64,000 nt of DNA from Pseudomonas lactucae (GCF_016937615.1 NZ_JAFHKI010000058.1:1-64000), one strand, 5' to 3'. Shown: positions 41,607 to 53,024, counted from the first letter of the stretch. Numbers and translations: made by a program. The notes: a model not told the origin generated them from the letters alone.

Positions 41607-42599
41607 TCAAAGACTGCGCAGGCGCTTGCGCTGCAAAGTCTGGCTGGGGGATTCATCGAACAGCTTTCTGTACTCCGCCGAAAACCGCCCCAAGTGGGTA
41701 AACCCCCACCCCAAGGCAATCTCGGAGATGGTACTCGTGGAACCTTGCTCAAGAATGTCCTGGCGCACACCCCCCAGCCGGTATTTTTTCAAATAGGCCA
41801 TGGGCGACAGCGCGAAGTACTTGCGAAACGCATCGAACAACTTGAAACGCGACACGCCCGCCGCCGCTTCCAGGTCTTCCAGGTGCACCGCCTCACGTGC
41901 ATTGTCGTGAATGTACTGGCGCGCACGAATCAAATAGTGCGGCAGTTTCACCCCGAGTACATCGCGCAGTTCTTCGGAATAATTGTTCGGCTGGGCCAGG
42001 ATCAGCCCTTTGATCAGCGAGCTTTCCAGGTCGCGGGTGAACGCAGCCTGCTCATATAATTCGCTGCTGCGTTCCAACTCGGCGATAAAGTAGCGCGCCA
42101 TACGCCACCACGAGGCCGGCGCGCCGTCCACCGCATCCATCACCGGTTCAAAGCGCAGCGGCGCATCGATTGGCCGTTGCAGCAGACCTTCCAGGGACTC
42201 ACTCATCGCCGCCCGCGTGATCACCACTTGCAGCTTGCGGCAGTCCCCGGAGATCGCCAGTACCTGGTGTTCATGGGGCGAAATGATCACACCCTGATCA
42301 CGGTTGGAACTCAGGTGCTTTCCGTTCTTGCACAGCTCCTGCTCGCCCACCAGCGGCAGGCTCAGGCTGTAGCTGCTGAAGTGCTCGGCGTCTTCGATGT
42401 CGATGGTCACGTCGGTGCCGTATTCGATCACCCCCAACGTGGTGGCGCGGGATTTGAACACGTTGGCGCTGTGATGAAAGCGCAGGCGTTCCGGCGTGCT
42501 CGTCGCCAGGCGATGCGGCCCGCAGATGCCGGACATCCAGCTGCGGGCGCCTTCAAGGTCGAAGCGTTGAATACGGATATCGCGTGTCTGGCTACTCAT
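41607..42599 (-). CDS. antR: AraC/XylS-family activator AntR
   Basis: A 330-residue AraC/XylS-type activator. The N-terminal sensor is about 200 residues; the DNA-binding part has LEDLEAAAGVSRFKLFDAFR and ISEIALGWGFTHLGRFSAEYR. It is divergent from antA, as AntR is in P. aeruginosa, where anthranilate is the inducer. BenR is a close relative; AntR is preferred because no benD follows the dioxygenase genes and the kyn genes are near. Confidence 0.88.
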   Translation of the reverse strand: MSSQTRDIRIQRFDLEGARSWMSGICGPHRLATSTPERLRFHHSANVFKSRATTLGVIEYGTDVTIDIEDAEHFSSYSLSLPLVGEQELCKNGKHLSSNRDQGVIISPHEHQVLAISGDCRKLQVVITRAAMSESLEGLLQRPIDAPLRFEPVMDAVDGAPASWWRMARYFIAELERSSELYEQAAFTRDLESSLIKGLILAQPNNYSEELRDVLGVKLPHYLIRARQYIHDNAREAVHLEDLEAAAGVSRFKLFDAFRKYFALSPMAYLKKYRLGGVRQDILEQGSTSTISEIALGWGFTHLGRFSAEYRKLFDESPSQTLQRKRLRSL

Positions 42600-42914
42600 C
42601 AGGGTGCACCCACGGCGGTTAGGCGTTTGCGCGCTCTGGCGGCGCGTCTATCGGTGTTGGACAGCAAGTTCCACGCCACGCCGGCGGTGTTGCAACCGGG
42701 TGGATAGCAACGGCCGACTATGTGGATAAAACCCAGTCGTTTCCCACAACCATCCCGCAGGACGGTAGCGCATGACGTCACCGCGCTGCACCGTTGTGAG
42801 TATTTGCTGCCCAACTTTGCGGCCCATCTTCCCCCATTAAGCGGATAGCCCGCGCCCTGCCCGGCTGCCTTTAATGAACCACCGATCAGCCCCTATCAAA
42901 AAAAGGTGCCTCCC
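42600..42914. promoter_or_regulatory. antR-antA divergent control region
   Basis: A 315-bp gap with no gene on either strand. It should hold the antA and antR promoters. Two loosely similar stretches, TGCAACCGGGTGGATA (42691-42706) and TGCACCGTTGTGAGTA (42787-42802), resemble the TGCA-N6-GGNTA half-sites of XylS-type activators with one extra spacer base. They are candidates only. A ribosome-binding stretch AAAAAGGTG precedes antA. Confidence 0.45.
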
Positions 42915-44306
42915 ATGAGTGGTGCAAGAAGCGTCGAGCAGTGGAAAAGCTTTATCGAAAGCTGCCTGGATTTTCGCCCGGCCGATGAAGTGTTTCGCAT
43001 CGCCCGCGACATGTTCACCGAGCCGCAACTGTTCGACCTGGAGATGGAACTGATCTTCGAGAAGAACTGGATCTACGCCTGCCACGAAAGTGAGCTGGCC
43101 AATAACCACGACTTCGTGACGATGCGCGCAGGCCGCCAGCCGATGATCATCACCCGCGACGGCGAAGGTCGTCTTAACGCGTTGATCAACGCCTGCCAGC
43201 ATCGCGGCACCACCCTCACCCGCGTCGGCAAGGGCAACCAGTCCACGTTCACGTGCCCCTTCCACGCCTGGTGCTACAAAAGCGATGGCCGGCTGGTGAA
43301 GGTCAAGGCGCCGGGGGAATACCCGGAAGGCTTCGACAAAGCCACGCGCGGCCTGAAAAAGGCGCGCATCGAAAGCTACAAGGGGTTTGTGTTTATCAGC
43401 CTGGACGTGAACGGCACCGACAGCCTGGAAGACTTCCTCGGCGACGCCAAAGTGTTCTTCGACATGATGGTTGCACAATCCGCCACCGGTGAGCTGGAAG
43501 TGCTGCCGGGTAAATCCGCCTACACCTACGACGGCAACTGGAAGCTGCAGAACGAAAACGGCCTGGACGGTTATCACGTCAGCACCGTGCACTACAACTA
43601 CGTGGCCACGGTGCAGCATCGCCAACAGGTGAATACCGAAAACGGCACGGGCTCAAGCGCCACGTTGGACTACAGCAAACTCGGCGCGGGTGATGCGAAT
43701 ACCGACGACGGCTGGTTTGCGTTCAACAACGGCCACAGCCTGCTGTTCAGCGACATGCCCAACCCCAGCGTGCGCTCCGGCTACGCCACCATCATGCCGC
43801 GCCTGGTGGAAGAGCACGGCCAGCCAAAAGCCGAATGGATGATGCACCGCCTGCGCAACCTGAACATCTACCCGAGCCTGTTCTTCCTCGACCAGATCAG
43901 CTCGCAGCTGCGCATCATCCGCCCGGTGGCGTGGAACAAGACCGAGATCATCAGCCAGTGCCTGGGGGTGAAGAATGAGTCCGACGCCGACCGCGAAAAC
44001 CGCATTCGCCAGTTCGAAGATTTCTTTAACGTGTCGGGCATGGGCACGCCGGATGACCTGGTGGAGTTCCGGGAAGCCCAACGCGGTTTCCAGGGCCGCC
44101 TGGAGCGCTGGAGCGATATTTCGCGGGGCAGCCATCGTTGGAAAACCGGCCCGACGCCCAACAGCGAAGCCATCGACATTCAACCGGCCATGACCGGCAC
44201 CGAATTCACCCACGAAGGGTTGTATGTGAACCAGCACCGCAACTGGCAGCAGTTCCTGCTCAAGGGGCTGGACCGACAAGCACTGACACTGCGGGAGGTG
44301 GAATGA
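42915..44306 (+). CDS. antA: Anthranilate 1,2-dioxygenase large subunit
   Basis: A 463-residue ring-hydroxylating oxygenase alpha subunit. The Rieske [2Fe-2S] motif is CQHRGTTL...CPFHAWCY (C-x-H, then C-x2-H), and the catalytic iron site is NGLDGYHVSTVHYNY. It turns anthranilate into catechol with loss of ammonia and CO2. I start it at the ATG at 42915, not at the GTG nine bases earlier. The order antR/antABC beside catR-catBCA is that of P. aeruginosa, so ant is preferred over ben. Confidence 0.93.
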   Translation: MSGARSVEQWKSFIESCLDFRPADEVFRIARDMFTEPQLFDLEMELIFEKNWIYACHESELANNHDFVTMRAGRQPMIITRDGEGRLNALINACQHRGTTLTRVGKGNQSTFTCPFHAWCYKSDGRLVKVKAPGEYPEGFDKATRGLKKARIESYKGFVFISLDVNGTDSLEDFLGDAKVFFDMMVAQSATGELEVLPGKSAYTYDGNWKLQNENGLDGYHVSTVHYNYVATVQHRQQVNTENGTGSSATLDYSKLGAGDANTDDGWFAFNNGHSLLFSDMPNPSVRSGYATIMPRLVEEHGQPKAEWMMHRLRNLNIYPSLFFLDQISSQLRIIRPVAWNKTEIISQCLGVKNESDADRENRIRQFEDFFNVSGMGTPDDLVEFREAQRGFQGRLERWSDISRGSHRWKTGPTPNSEAIDIQPAMTGTEFTHEGLYVNQHRNWQQFLLKGLDRQALTLREVE

Positions 44307-44797
44307 TGAATGCCGAGTTGCAGTACCGGATCGAGCAGTTTTTTTACCGTAAATCCGAGCTGTGCGACGCCCAGGACTGGGACGCGTATGTGCAGTTGTT
44401 CGACCCGCTGAGCGAATTCCACCTGCCGCAATGGGACTCGGAACACGTGTACACCCGCGACCCCAAGCGCGAAATGTCGTTGATCTATTACGCCAACCGT
44501 TCCGGCCTGGAAGACCGCGTGTTTCGCTTGCGCACCGGCAAGGCCGCGTCGGCCACGCCGATGCCGCGCACGCTGCACCTGATCAATAACGTGCGCATTG
44601 CCGAGCAGGCGGATGGCACGCTGGAAGTGAAGCTGAACTGGCACACGTTGTTCTATCGGTTGGCGACTTCGGAGCAGTTTTATGGGCCCGCGACTTACAC
44701 CCTGAAGCCCGACGGCGGCAGCTGGCTGATCACGCGCAAGCACGCCTTGCTGCTCAACGACACCATCAACTCGGTGCTGGATTTCTATCACCTTTAG
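44303..44797 (+). CDS. antB: Anthranilate 1,2-dioxygenase small subunit
   Basis: A 164-residue beta subunit with the family pattern AELQYRIEQFFYRKSELCDAQD and DPLSEFHLPQWDSE. It has a structural role in the oxygenase oligomer. The start overlaps the antA stop (ATGA); a second ATG directly after it (44306) has better spacing from GGAGG, so the true start could be either. Translational coupling with antA is likely. Confidence 0.93.
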   Translation: MMNAELQYRIEQFFYRKSELCDAQDWDAYVQLFDPLSEFHLPQWDSEHVYTRDPKREMSLIYYANRSGLEDRVFRLRTGKAASATPMPRTLHLINNVRIAEQADGTLEVKLNWHTLFYRLATSEQFYGPATYTLKPDGGSWLITRKHALLLNDTINSVLDFYHL

Positions 44798-44828
44798 CCC
44801 ATCACCACAGTGATACGGAGTCGTGTAG

Positions 44829-45835
44829 ATGAATCACAAAGTGGCCTTCAGTTTTGCCGACGGCAAGACCCTGTTTTTTCCGGTGGGTGCCAATGAAATC
44901 CTGCTGGATGCCGCCCTGCGCAACGGCATCAAGATCCCCTTGGACTGCCGCGAAGGTGTGTGCGGCACCTGTCAGGGCCGCTGCGAGTCGGGCGATTACA
45001 GCCAGGATTATGTGGACGACGAAGCACTCTCAAGCCTCGACCTGCAACAGCGCAAGATGCTCAGCTGCCAGACACGCGTGAAGTCCGACGCCACGTTCTA
45101 CTTCGACTTCGATTCGAGCCTGTGCAATGCGCCAGGGCCGGTGCAAGTGTGCGGCACGGTCAGCGCAGTGCAGGTGGTGTCGGCCAGTACCGCGATCCTG
45201 CAGGTGCGTTTGGACGCACCGCTGGATTTTCTGCCGGGCCAATATGCGCGGCTGGCGGTGCCGGGCACCTCAAGATGGCGCTCATACTCCTTCGCCAATC
45301 AGCCGGGCAATCAATTGCAATTCCTGATCCGCCTGCTGCCGGACGGGGTGATGAGCAACTATATGCGTGAACGCTGCCAGGTCGGCGATGCGCTGCTGAT
45401 GGAGGCGCCGCTGGGCGCGTTCTACCTGCGCCATGTCGCTCGGCCGGTGGTGCTGGTGGCGGGCGCACCGGCCTGTCGGCATTGCTGGCCATGCTCGACG
45501 AACTGGTCGCCACGGGCTGCGAACAACCCGTGCACCTGTATTACGGCGTGCGCGGTGCCGAGGACTTATGCGAGGCGGCGCGCATCGCTGCCTATGCCGC
45601 ACACATTCCGGGGTTTCGCTACACCGAGGTGCTCAGCGACGCCTCACCGGAGTGGACCGGCAAGCGCGGTTACCTCACCGAACATTTCGACCTGGCCGAA
45701 TTGCGGGACAGATCGGCGGATATGTACGTGTGCGGCCCGCCGCCGATGGTCGAGTCGATACAACAATGGCTGGCGGATCAGGCACTTGATGGCGTTCAGC
45801 TGTATTACGAAAAGTTTACCCAGAGTAATATCTGA
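44829..45835 (+). pseudogene. antC: Anthranilate dioxygenase reductase, frameshifted
   Basis: The reductase passes electrons from NADH to AntA. The plant-type ferredoxin domain (CREGVCGTCQGRC ... MLSCQTRV, four cysteines) and the flavin domain (RWRSYSFAN) are in frame one, which derails after ...VVLVAGAPACRH near 45465. The NAD domain (LSALLAMLDELVATG ... YVCGPPPMVE) is in another frame and ends at 45835. GCGGGCGCACC should be GCGGGCGGCACC for the family motif VLVAGGTGLS. Length is one base short of 336 codons. If real, the break would abolish the reductase; a missing G in the read is more likely. Confidence 0.9.
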
Positions 45836-45907
45836 CCCCTCAGCACTTCTGAGGGGCTGGTGCGGCGTGCAATCAACCCCAAGAAAAACAAGTAAAAGGG
45901 AACCTTA

Positions 45908-47305
45908 ATGGCGGATGACATGGTTAACCCGGTGGGCCTCAAGCGTGGCCTGAAGAACCGGCATATTCAGCTGATCGCCTTGGGAGGGGCGATCGGTACG
46001 GGGTTGTTCCTCGGCTCGGCCGGGGTACTCAAGTCGGCGGGGCCGTCGATGATTCTCGGCTACGCGATTGCCGGTTTCATTGCGTTCCTGATCATGCGCC
46101 AGCTTGGCGAGATGATCGTCGAAGAGCCGGTGGCCGGGTCCTTCAGCCACTTCGCGCATAAATACTGGGGCGGTTACGCAGGCTTTCTGGCCGGTTGGAA
46201 CTACTGGGTCCTGTACGTGCTGGTGGGCATGGCCGAACTGACGGCCGTGGGCAAGTACATCCAGTTCTGGTGGCCCGAGATCCCGACCTGGGTCAGCGCA
46301 CTGGTGTTCTTCGTCGCGGTGAACCTGATCAACACGCTGAACGTGAAGTTCTTCGGTGAAACCGAGTTCTGGTTCGCGATCATCAAGGTGGTCGCGATTG
46401 TCGGCATGATCGTGCTCGGTTGCTACCTGCTGTTCAGCGGTACCGGCGGCCCGCAGGCGTCCATCAGCAACCTGTGGAGCCATGGCGGGTTCTTCCCGAA
46501 TGGCGGCATGGGCCTGTTGATGTCCATGGCGTTCATCATGTTCTCGTTCGGTGGCCTGGAGCTGGTGGGCATCACCGCCGCCGAAGCCAGCGAGCCGCGC
46601 AAGGTGATTCCCAAGGCGATCAACCAGGTGGTCTACCGCATCCTGATCTTCTACGTCGGCGCCCTGACCGTGCTGCTGTCGCTGTACCCCTGGGACCAAC
46701 TGCTGCAAACCCTCGGCGCCTCGGGCGATGCCTACAGCGGCAGCCCGTTTGTGCAGATCTTCTCGCTGATCGGTAACGACACCGCTGCCCACATCCTCAA
46801 CTTCGTGGTGCTGACCGCGGCGCTGTCGGTGTACAACAGCGGCGTGTACTGCAACAGCCGCATGCTGTTCGGCCTGGCCGAGCAGGGCGACGCGCCCAAG
46901 GCGCTGATGAAACTCAACAAGCAAGGCGTACCGCTGCGGGCGCTGGCGATCTCGGCGTTGGTGACGATGCTGTGCGTGGTGGTCAACTACGTCGCGCCGC
47001 AAAGCGCCCTGGAGTTGTTGTTTGCGCTGGTGGTTGCCTCGCTGATGATCAACTGGGCGCTGATCAGCATCACCCACCTCAAGTTCCGCAAGGCCATGGG
47101 CGAGCAAGGCGTGACGCCGTCGTTCAAGACCTTCTGGTTCCCGTTCAGCAACTACCTGTGCCTGGCGTTCATGCTGATGATCATCAGCGTGATGCTGGCG
47201 ATTCCGGGGATTCGCGAGTCGGTGTATGCGATGCCGATTTGGGTGGGGGTTATCTATGTGGCCTACCGGTTGCGGAGCCGAAACGCGAAAGTTGCCGTCG
47301 CGTAA
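45908..47305 (+). CDS. Aromatic amino-acid permease, AroP type
   Basis: A 465-residue APC-family permease with 12 membrane segments and the AroP-like start LKRGLKNRHIQLIALGGAIG. It follows antC and is convergent with kynA, so tryptophan or another aromatic amino acid is the likely cargo. It may be a paralogue rather than the main AroP. AAAAGGG precedes the ATG at 45908. Confidence 0.85.
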   Translation: MADDMVNPVGLKRGLKNRHIQLIALGGAIGTGLFLGSAGVLKSAGPSMILGYAIAGFIAFLIMRQLGEMIVEEPVAGSFSHFAHKYWGGYAGFLAGWNYWVLYVLVGMAELTAVGKYIQFWWPEIPTWVSALVFFVAVNLINTLNVKFFGETEFWFAIIKVVAIVGMIVLGCYLLFSGTGGPQASISNLWSHGGFFPNGGMGLLMSMAFIMFSFGGLELVGITAAEASEPRKVIPKAINQVVYRILIFYVGALTVLLSLYPWDQLLQTLGASGDAYSGSPFVQIFSLIGNDTAAHILNFVVLTAALSVYNSGVYCNSRMLFGLAEQGDAPKALMKLNKQGVPLRALAISALVTMLCVVVNYVAPQSALELLFALVVASLMINWALISITHLKFRKAMGEQGVTPSFKTFWFPFSNYLCLAFMLMIISVMLAIPGIRESVYAMPIWVGVIYVAYRLRSRNAKVAVA

Positions 47306-47333
47306 TAACCCACATGTAATTGCAGTGCAAATC

Positions 47334-47360
47334 AAAAGCCCCGGTGATCCGGGGCTTTTT
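47334..47360. terminator. Bidirectional terminator between the permease and kynA
   Basis: AAAAGCCCCGG and CCGGGGCTTTT form a perfect stem with a TGAT loop. The T run on one side and the A run on the other let it serve both the permease gene and the convergent kynBA operon. Confidence 0.88.
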
Positions 47361-47362
47361 GT

Positions 47363-48220
47363 TTACAGGGTAGAGCGCACTCGCCACAGCTCGGGGAACA
47401 ACACCGTGTCGAGCATCTTGCGCAGGTAGCCCACGCCTTCGGTGCCGCCAGTACCCGGCTGGAACCCGATAATCCGCTCCACGGTGGTCACATGCCGAAA
47501 GCGCCACTGACGGAACGAGTCCTCCAGGTCGATAAACTTCTCGGCCAACTGATACAAATCCCAATACCGGTTCGGATCGCGATACACCTCGCGCCATGCC
47601 GCTTCCACCGACTCATCATGCACCGTGGCCGCCGTCGGGTCGCGTTCGGCACGCTGCGGATCAATCGCCAGGCCCGCCTTGATCATCAGGTTGATCGCCT
47701 CGTCATACAGCGACGGCGTGGCAATCGCCACTTTCAACTCGTTCAACAGCTCCGGCCGATGGGCATGCGGGCGCAGCAGCGCCGCGCTTTTATTGCCGAG
47801 GATAAATTCGATCTCGCGGTACTGGAACGACTGGAACCCCGACGACTGCCCCAGGAACGGACGGATCGCCTTGTATTCCGACGGCGTCATGGTCGCCAGC
47901 ACTGCCCAGGCGTGCACCAGTTGATCGAAGATCCGCGAGACCCGCGCCAGCATCTTGAACGCCGGCGGCAACTCGCCCAGGCGCACGTGTTCGCGGGCGG
48001 CCTTGAGTTCGTGGAGCATCAGTTTCATCCACAGCTCGGAGGTCTGGTGCTGGATGATGAAGAGCATTTCGTTGTGGTCCGGCGACAGCGGGTGCTGGGC
48101 GCTGAGCACTTTACCCAGGTCCAGGTAGTCGCCGTAGCTCATGGACTCGGAAAAATTCAGTTCGGCGTTATGCCATTCTTCCGGGGGTTGGTAATCGGCA
48201 GAGAAGGGACATTGGCTCAT
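47363..48220 (-). CDS. kynA: Tryptophan 2,3-dioxygenase
   Basis: A 285-residue haem enzyme that opens tryptophan to N-formylkynurenine. The signature [20 protein letters not shown] (residues 53-72) includes the substrate-site histidine. Full length for the bacterial family. Its ATG overlaps the kynB stop (ATGA), so the two are co-translated. Confidence 0.96.
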   Translation of the reverse strand: MSQCPFSADYQPPEEWHNAELNFSESMSYGDYLDLGKVLSAQHPLSPDHNEMLFIIQHQTSELWMKLMLHELKAAREHVRLGELPPAFKMLARVSRIFDQLVHAWAVLATMTPSEYKAIRPFLGQSSGFQSFQYREIEFILGNKSAALLRPHAHRPELLNELKVAIATPSLYDEAINLMIKAGLAIDPQRAERDPTAATVHDESVEAAWREVYRDPNRYWDLYQLAEKFIDLEDSFRQWRFRHVTTVERIIGFQPGTGGTEGVGYLRKMLDTVLFPELWRVRSTL

Positions 48221-48867
48221 CGCGTGGGCTCCTTGAGCGGACGCAGGATTGCGCGGACCGGGCTGGCATCGAGGTTGGCAAAACGCAGCGGCAGGGCGAT
48301 CAGTTCGTAGTCACCTTCCGGTACGTCATCGAGCACGATGCCTTCGAGAATCGCCATGCCATGGCGGGCCACGGCGTTGTGAGAATCCATGGTCTTGGAC
48401 TGCTGCGGGTCCAGGGAAGGGGTATCGATGCCGATCAAGCGCACGCCCAGGCTGGCGAGCAGCTCGATGGTTTGCGGCGCGATGGCGGTGAAATTAGAGT
48501 CCCATTCGGTCAGCGGCGCTTGTGGATAAGTGCGCAGCAGCACACGCGCCGGCAAGTTATCCACACGCCCTTGCAACTGATGCGGCTGCACCAGCGCGCC
48601 GCTGTCCAGGCAATGCAGCACGCGGCAGGGGCCCATGTACACATCCAGCGACACCTCACCGATCGGCGCACCGTCGGCGCTGTAATGCAGCGGCGCATCC
48701 ACATGGGCGCCGGTATGCGGCGACAGGGTAATGCGCCCGACATTCACCGGGCACTCGGGACCGAACTGCCACACACGCTCCTCTTGGAACGGCGTATCGC
48801 CCGGCCAGGTCGGGGTCGCCGTGCTCAAGGGCGGGCTGATATCCCACCACGTTTTTATTGGGTTCAT
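48217..48867 (-). CDS. kynB: Kynurenine formamidase
   Basis: A 216-residue cyclase-family metal hydrolase that turns N-formylkynurenine into kynurenine. The motif [15 protein letters not shown] (residues 50-64) holds the metal ligands. I start it at the ATG at 48867 ([15 protein letters not shown]); the longer frame is not family-like. First gene of the kynB-kynA operon. The 266 bp upstream, to the next divergent gene, hold its promoter and no other gene that I recognise. Confidence 0.95.
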   Translation of the reverse strand: MNPIKTWWDISPPLSTATPTWPGDTPFQEERVWQFGPECPVNVGRITLSPHTGAHVDAPLHYSADGAPIGEVSLDVYMGPCRVLHCLDSGALVQPHQLQGRVDNLPARVLLRTYPQAPLTEWDSNFTAIAPQTIELLASLGVRLIGIDTPSLDPQQSKTMDSHNAVARHGMAILEGIVLDDVPEGDYELIALPLRFANLDASPVRAILRPLKEPTR

Positions 48868-49133
48868 TGCAAGGCTCTCACTCGTTACTCGGGTGAATGA
48901 TACGAGGGCCAGACGTGAATTTTCTTGCGAATTCCTGCGGCGAGAGTGATTTCTTTCGCACTTACTGCGAGGAAATAGCTGATTCACGCTCAAAAGTTTC
49001 GGCTCTCGAAGATCAATGTGCCAGTAGAACCGTATCGCCAGCGCTTCTGGGCATCCCGATGTCGAGTTCAGACCACTGGCCCGGCGCCCAAGGCCTTAGG
49101 GTGCAGCTTTGCATTCACTGCCTCGGAGTCATC

Positions 49134-49478
49134 ATGTCCACACCCATCACCGTACTGCGCGACACCCATCCCCTGCCGGTCCTGGATGCCTGCAAATGGG
49201 AAAAGCTCGAAGGTGACCCGCACACCGTCAACCTCAACGCCTACACCAGCGAAGACGGCAGCAAGATCATGGGCACGTGGATCTGTACCCCGGGCAAGTG
49301 GTACGTGGACTACGTGAAGTGGGAATACTGCCACTTCCAGGAAGGCTACTGCATCATCACCCCTGAAGGCATGGCGCCGATCCACCTGCGGGCTGGGGAT
49401 ATCTTTGTGGTGGAACCGGGGATGAAGGGGACGTGGGAAGTGGTCGAGACGGTACGTAAGTATTTTGTATTTGCCTGA
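49134..49478 (+). CDS. Cupin-domain protein (DUF861 type)
   Basis: A 114-residue single-cupin protein. The two barrel motifs are around KWEYCHFQEGYCIITPEG and GDIFVVEPGMKGTWEVVE. DUF861-type cupins have no general function. It lies between the divergent kynB and the convergent mmsB. The ATG at 49134 with CGGAG before it is chosen; the frame from 48897 is non-coding. Confidence 0.82.
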   Translation: MSTPITVLRDTHPLPVLDACKWEKLEGDPHTVNLNAYTSEDGSKIMGTWICTPGKWYVDYVKWEYCHFQEGYCIITPEGMAPIHLRAGDIFVVEPGMKGTWEVVETVRKYFVFA

Positions 49479-49490
49479 AACTGTTTTGTA

Positions 49491-49522
49491 GTGGGCGGGC
49501 TTGCCACGGCAAGCCCGCCCAC
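49491..49522. terminator. Terminator between the cupin gene and mmsB
   Basis: GTGGGCGGGCTTGCC and GGCAAGCCCGCCCAC are perfect inverted copies with a 2-base loop, between two convergent genes. No long T run follows. Confidence 0.7.
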
Positions 49523-49531
49523 CCCGACGGG

Positions 49532-50419
49532 TTATTTGGGCTTGCGATAGCTGTTGATGATCGCCGAGAAGTCCTTGCCCCCTTCCCCACGCTGGCTCAT
49601 CGATTGATACAACTGCTGGGCCACCGCGCCAAGAATCACCGGTTGCCTGGCCTGGCGCGCCGCTTCGGTGGCCAGCCCCAGGTCTTTGAGCATCAGGTCC
49701 GCACCGAACCCGCCGGTGTAGCCGCGCGATGACGGCGCGGTTTCGATCACGCCCGGCCATGGGTTGTAGGTGTCGGAACTCCAGCAGCGTCCGGTAGAGC
49801 TGTTGATGATGCCGGCCAGCACTTGGGTGTCGATGCCCAGCGCGTCGCCCAGCGCCATGGCTTCGCTGACGCCGACCATGCTGATGCCCAGCAGCAGGTT
49901 GTTGCAGATCTTGGCGATCTGCCCCGTGCCGACCTCACCGCAGTGCACGATGTTACGGCCCATCTGCGCCAGCACCGGTTGCAGGGTGGCAAACAGTGCC
50001 GGGGTGGCGCCGACCATGAAGGTCAGGGTGCCGGCCTGTGCACCGCCGGTGCCGCCGGAGACCGGTGCGTCGGCCATCACCACGCCGTATTTGGCGGCAG
50101 CCGCCGCCACATCGCGAGCGGTTTGCGGGTCGATGGTACTGCAATCCACCGCCGGCACGCCTTTGCCGATACCGGCAAGCACGCCGTCCTCATTCAGCCA
50201 GACGCTGCGCACATGGGCGGCGGCCGGCAGCATGGTAATCACCAGCTCGGCACCTTGGGCCGCATCACGCGGAGAATCGCTGATACTGCCACCCAGTTCG
50301 GCGAGTTCCTGAAGCACGGTCTGGTTGAGGTCGAACAGGTTCAGCGCATGGCCGGCCTTGATCAGGTTGCGGGCCATGGGCGCGCCCATGTTACCCAGGC
50401 CGATAAATGCAATTTTCAT
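49532..50419 (-). CDS. mmsB: 3-Hydroxyisobutyrate dehydrogenase
   Basis: A 295-residue beta-hydroxyacid dehydrogenase. The NAD-binding GLGNMGAPMARNLIKAG is at residues 7-23, the substrate-binding DAPVSGGTGGAQAGTL in the middle, and the catalytic lysine in GQIAKICNN. It oxidises 3-hydroxyisobutyrate in valine breakdown. It follows mmsA by 15 bp in the same direction. Confidence 0.93.
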   Translation of the reverse strand: MKIAFIGLGNMGAPMARNLIKAGHALNLFDLNQTVLQELAELGGSISDSPRDAAQGAELVITMLPAAAHVRSVWLNEDGVLAGIGKGVPAVDCSTIDPQTARDVAAAAAKYGVVMADAPVSGGTGGAQAGTLTFMVGATPALFATLQPVLAQMGRNIVHCGEVGTGQIAKICNNLLLGISMVGVSEAMALGDALGIDTQVLAGIINSSTGRCWSSDTYNPWPGVIETAPSSRGYTGGFGADLMLKDLGLATEAARQARQPVILGAVAQQLYQSMSQRGEGGKDFSAIINSYRKPK

Positions 50420-50434
50420 GGTCGTCTCCCGGGT

Positions 50435-51952
<1,518 letters not shown>

Positions 51953-52076
51953 GGGGTCTCCAGAATCTTGTTGTTATACAGAGAGTGAATCGCCTTGAAG
52001 AATGAGGCGTTCGGTCGGTTTTTGGAGTATAGATGTGCAAATCTCTAATAAGAACGCACATAAAAGCCGGTCCAAC

Positions 52077-53024
52077 ATGCAAAAAAACATCACATCGCTG
52101 GGTTCCCTGAACTGGGATGACCTGAAGTTTTTCCTTGAAGTGGCCCGCACCCGCAAGGCCAGCGTCGCCGCCAAGCGCCTGGCGGTGGACTACACCACCG
52201 TGTCGCGACGCATCAGCTCACTGGAAGTGTCGCTCGGCACGCTGCTGTTCGAAAAATCCCGGACCAACGGCTTTGTGCTCACCGCCGAAGGCCAGCGTTT
52301 GCTGGGCTATGCCGAGTCCATCGAAAGCACCCTGCACATGGCCTGCGAGCAAGTCTCCGGCTCCGGCGTGGCGCTGTCCGGGCATGTGCGCATGGGCTGC
52401 ACCGAAGGCTTCGGCAGCTTCTTCGTCACGCCGCAGTTGAGCCACTTCGTCGACACTTACCCGGCGATCTCGGTAGACATCCTGCCCCTGCCCCACTTCA
52501 TCAGCCTGTCCAAGCGCGAAGCCGACATCGTCATCGCCCTGGAACGCCCGGAACACGGGCCCTACGTGTGCTGCAAACTGTGCGACTACAAACTGCAGCT
52601 GTATGCGACCCAGGACTACCTCGACCAGCACCCGCCGATCCAACGCCCGGCGGATTTGGCCGAGCATCCGTTTATCAGCTATGTGGATGACCTGGCGTTC
52701 AGCTCAGAGTTGCTCTACCTGGCCAACGTCGTGCCCGGCGCCAGTGCGAGCCTGCGCAGTACCAGCGTGATCGCACAGTACGTGGCGGCGCAGCAGGGTC
52801 GGTCGATGGCAATATTGCCGTGCTTTCTGGCGGCGCAGGACCCACGGTTGTTGCCGGTGCTGGGTGAGCAGATTGCGATCACCCGGCAGTTCTGGATGTA
52901 CTGCCGGGAGGACTTGCGCAAGCTCAAACGGATCACCCTGTTGTGGGATTACATAAGAGAGGTCACTGAGCTTAATGGCCCGCTATTGCTGGGCGAAACG
53001 CGAGTCCAACGGTTCGTAGACTGA
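52077..53024 (+). CDS. LysR-family regulator with an element-supplied 3' end
   Basis: A 315-residue LysR regulator, with helix-turn-helix ASVAAKRLAVDYTTVSRRIS near residues 25-44, divergent from mmsA and probably its regulator. The last 137 bp have a gapless diverged copy at 59551-59687, on the other side of the integrated element. The first 22 codons of the shared part differ only by silent changes. The last 22 residues after LLWDYI read REVTELNGPLLLGETRVQRF here, against REVTEQNQGLLMGETREMRF in the displaced copy (15 of 22 identical, counting the final two residues). The gene is therefore still complete but has a swapped C-terminus. Confidence 0.85.
   Translation: MQKNITSLGSLNWDDLKFFLEVARTRKASVAAKRLAVDYTTVSRRISSLEVSLGTLLFEKSRTNGFVLTAEGQRLLGYAESIESTLHMACEQVSGSGVALSGHVRMGCTEGFGSFFVTPQLSHFVDTYPAISVDILPLPHFISLSKREADIVIALERPEHGPYVCCKLCDYKLQLYATQDYLDQHPPIQRPADLAEHPFISYVDDLAFSSELLYLANVVPGASASLRSTSVIAQYVAAQQGRSMAILPCFLAAQDPRLLPVLGEQIAITRQFWMYCREDLRKLKRITLLWDYIREVTELNGPLLLGETRVQRFVD
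52888..53024 (+). repeat. Left attachment repeat (attL)
   Basis: This is copy 1 of the 137-bp LysR 3' end. Two stretches are identical in both copies: AGTTCTGGATGTA at the left edge (52888-52900) and TGTTGTGGGATTACAT (52939-52954). Either could be the crossover core. Because the whole copy at the right end still conserves the protein sequence, I prefer the left edge, with the element supplying all of this copy. Confidence 0.75.

Noticed and set aside
42915..45835. Benzoate dioxygenase benABC
   Set aside because: The families are close, but no benD follows, the gene order beside catR is that of antR-antABC, and the kyn genes supply anthranilate.
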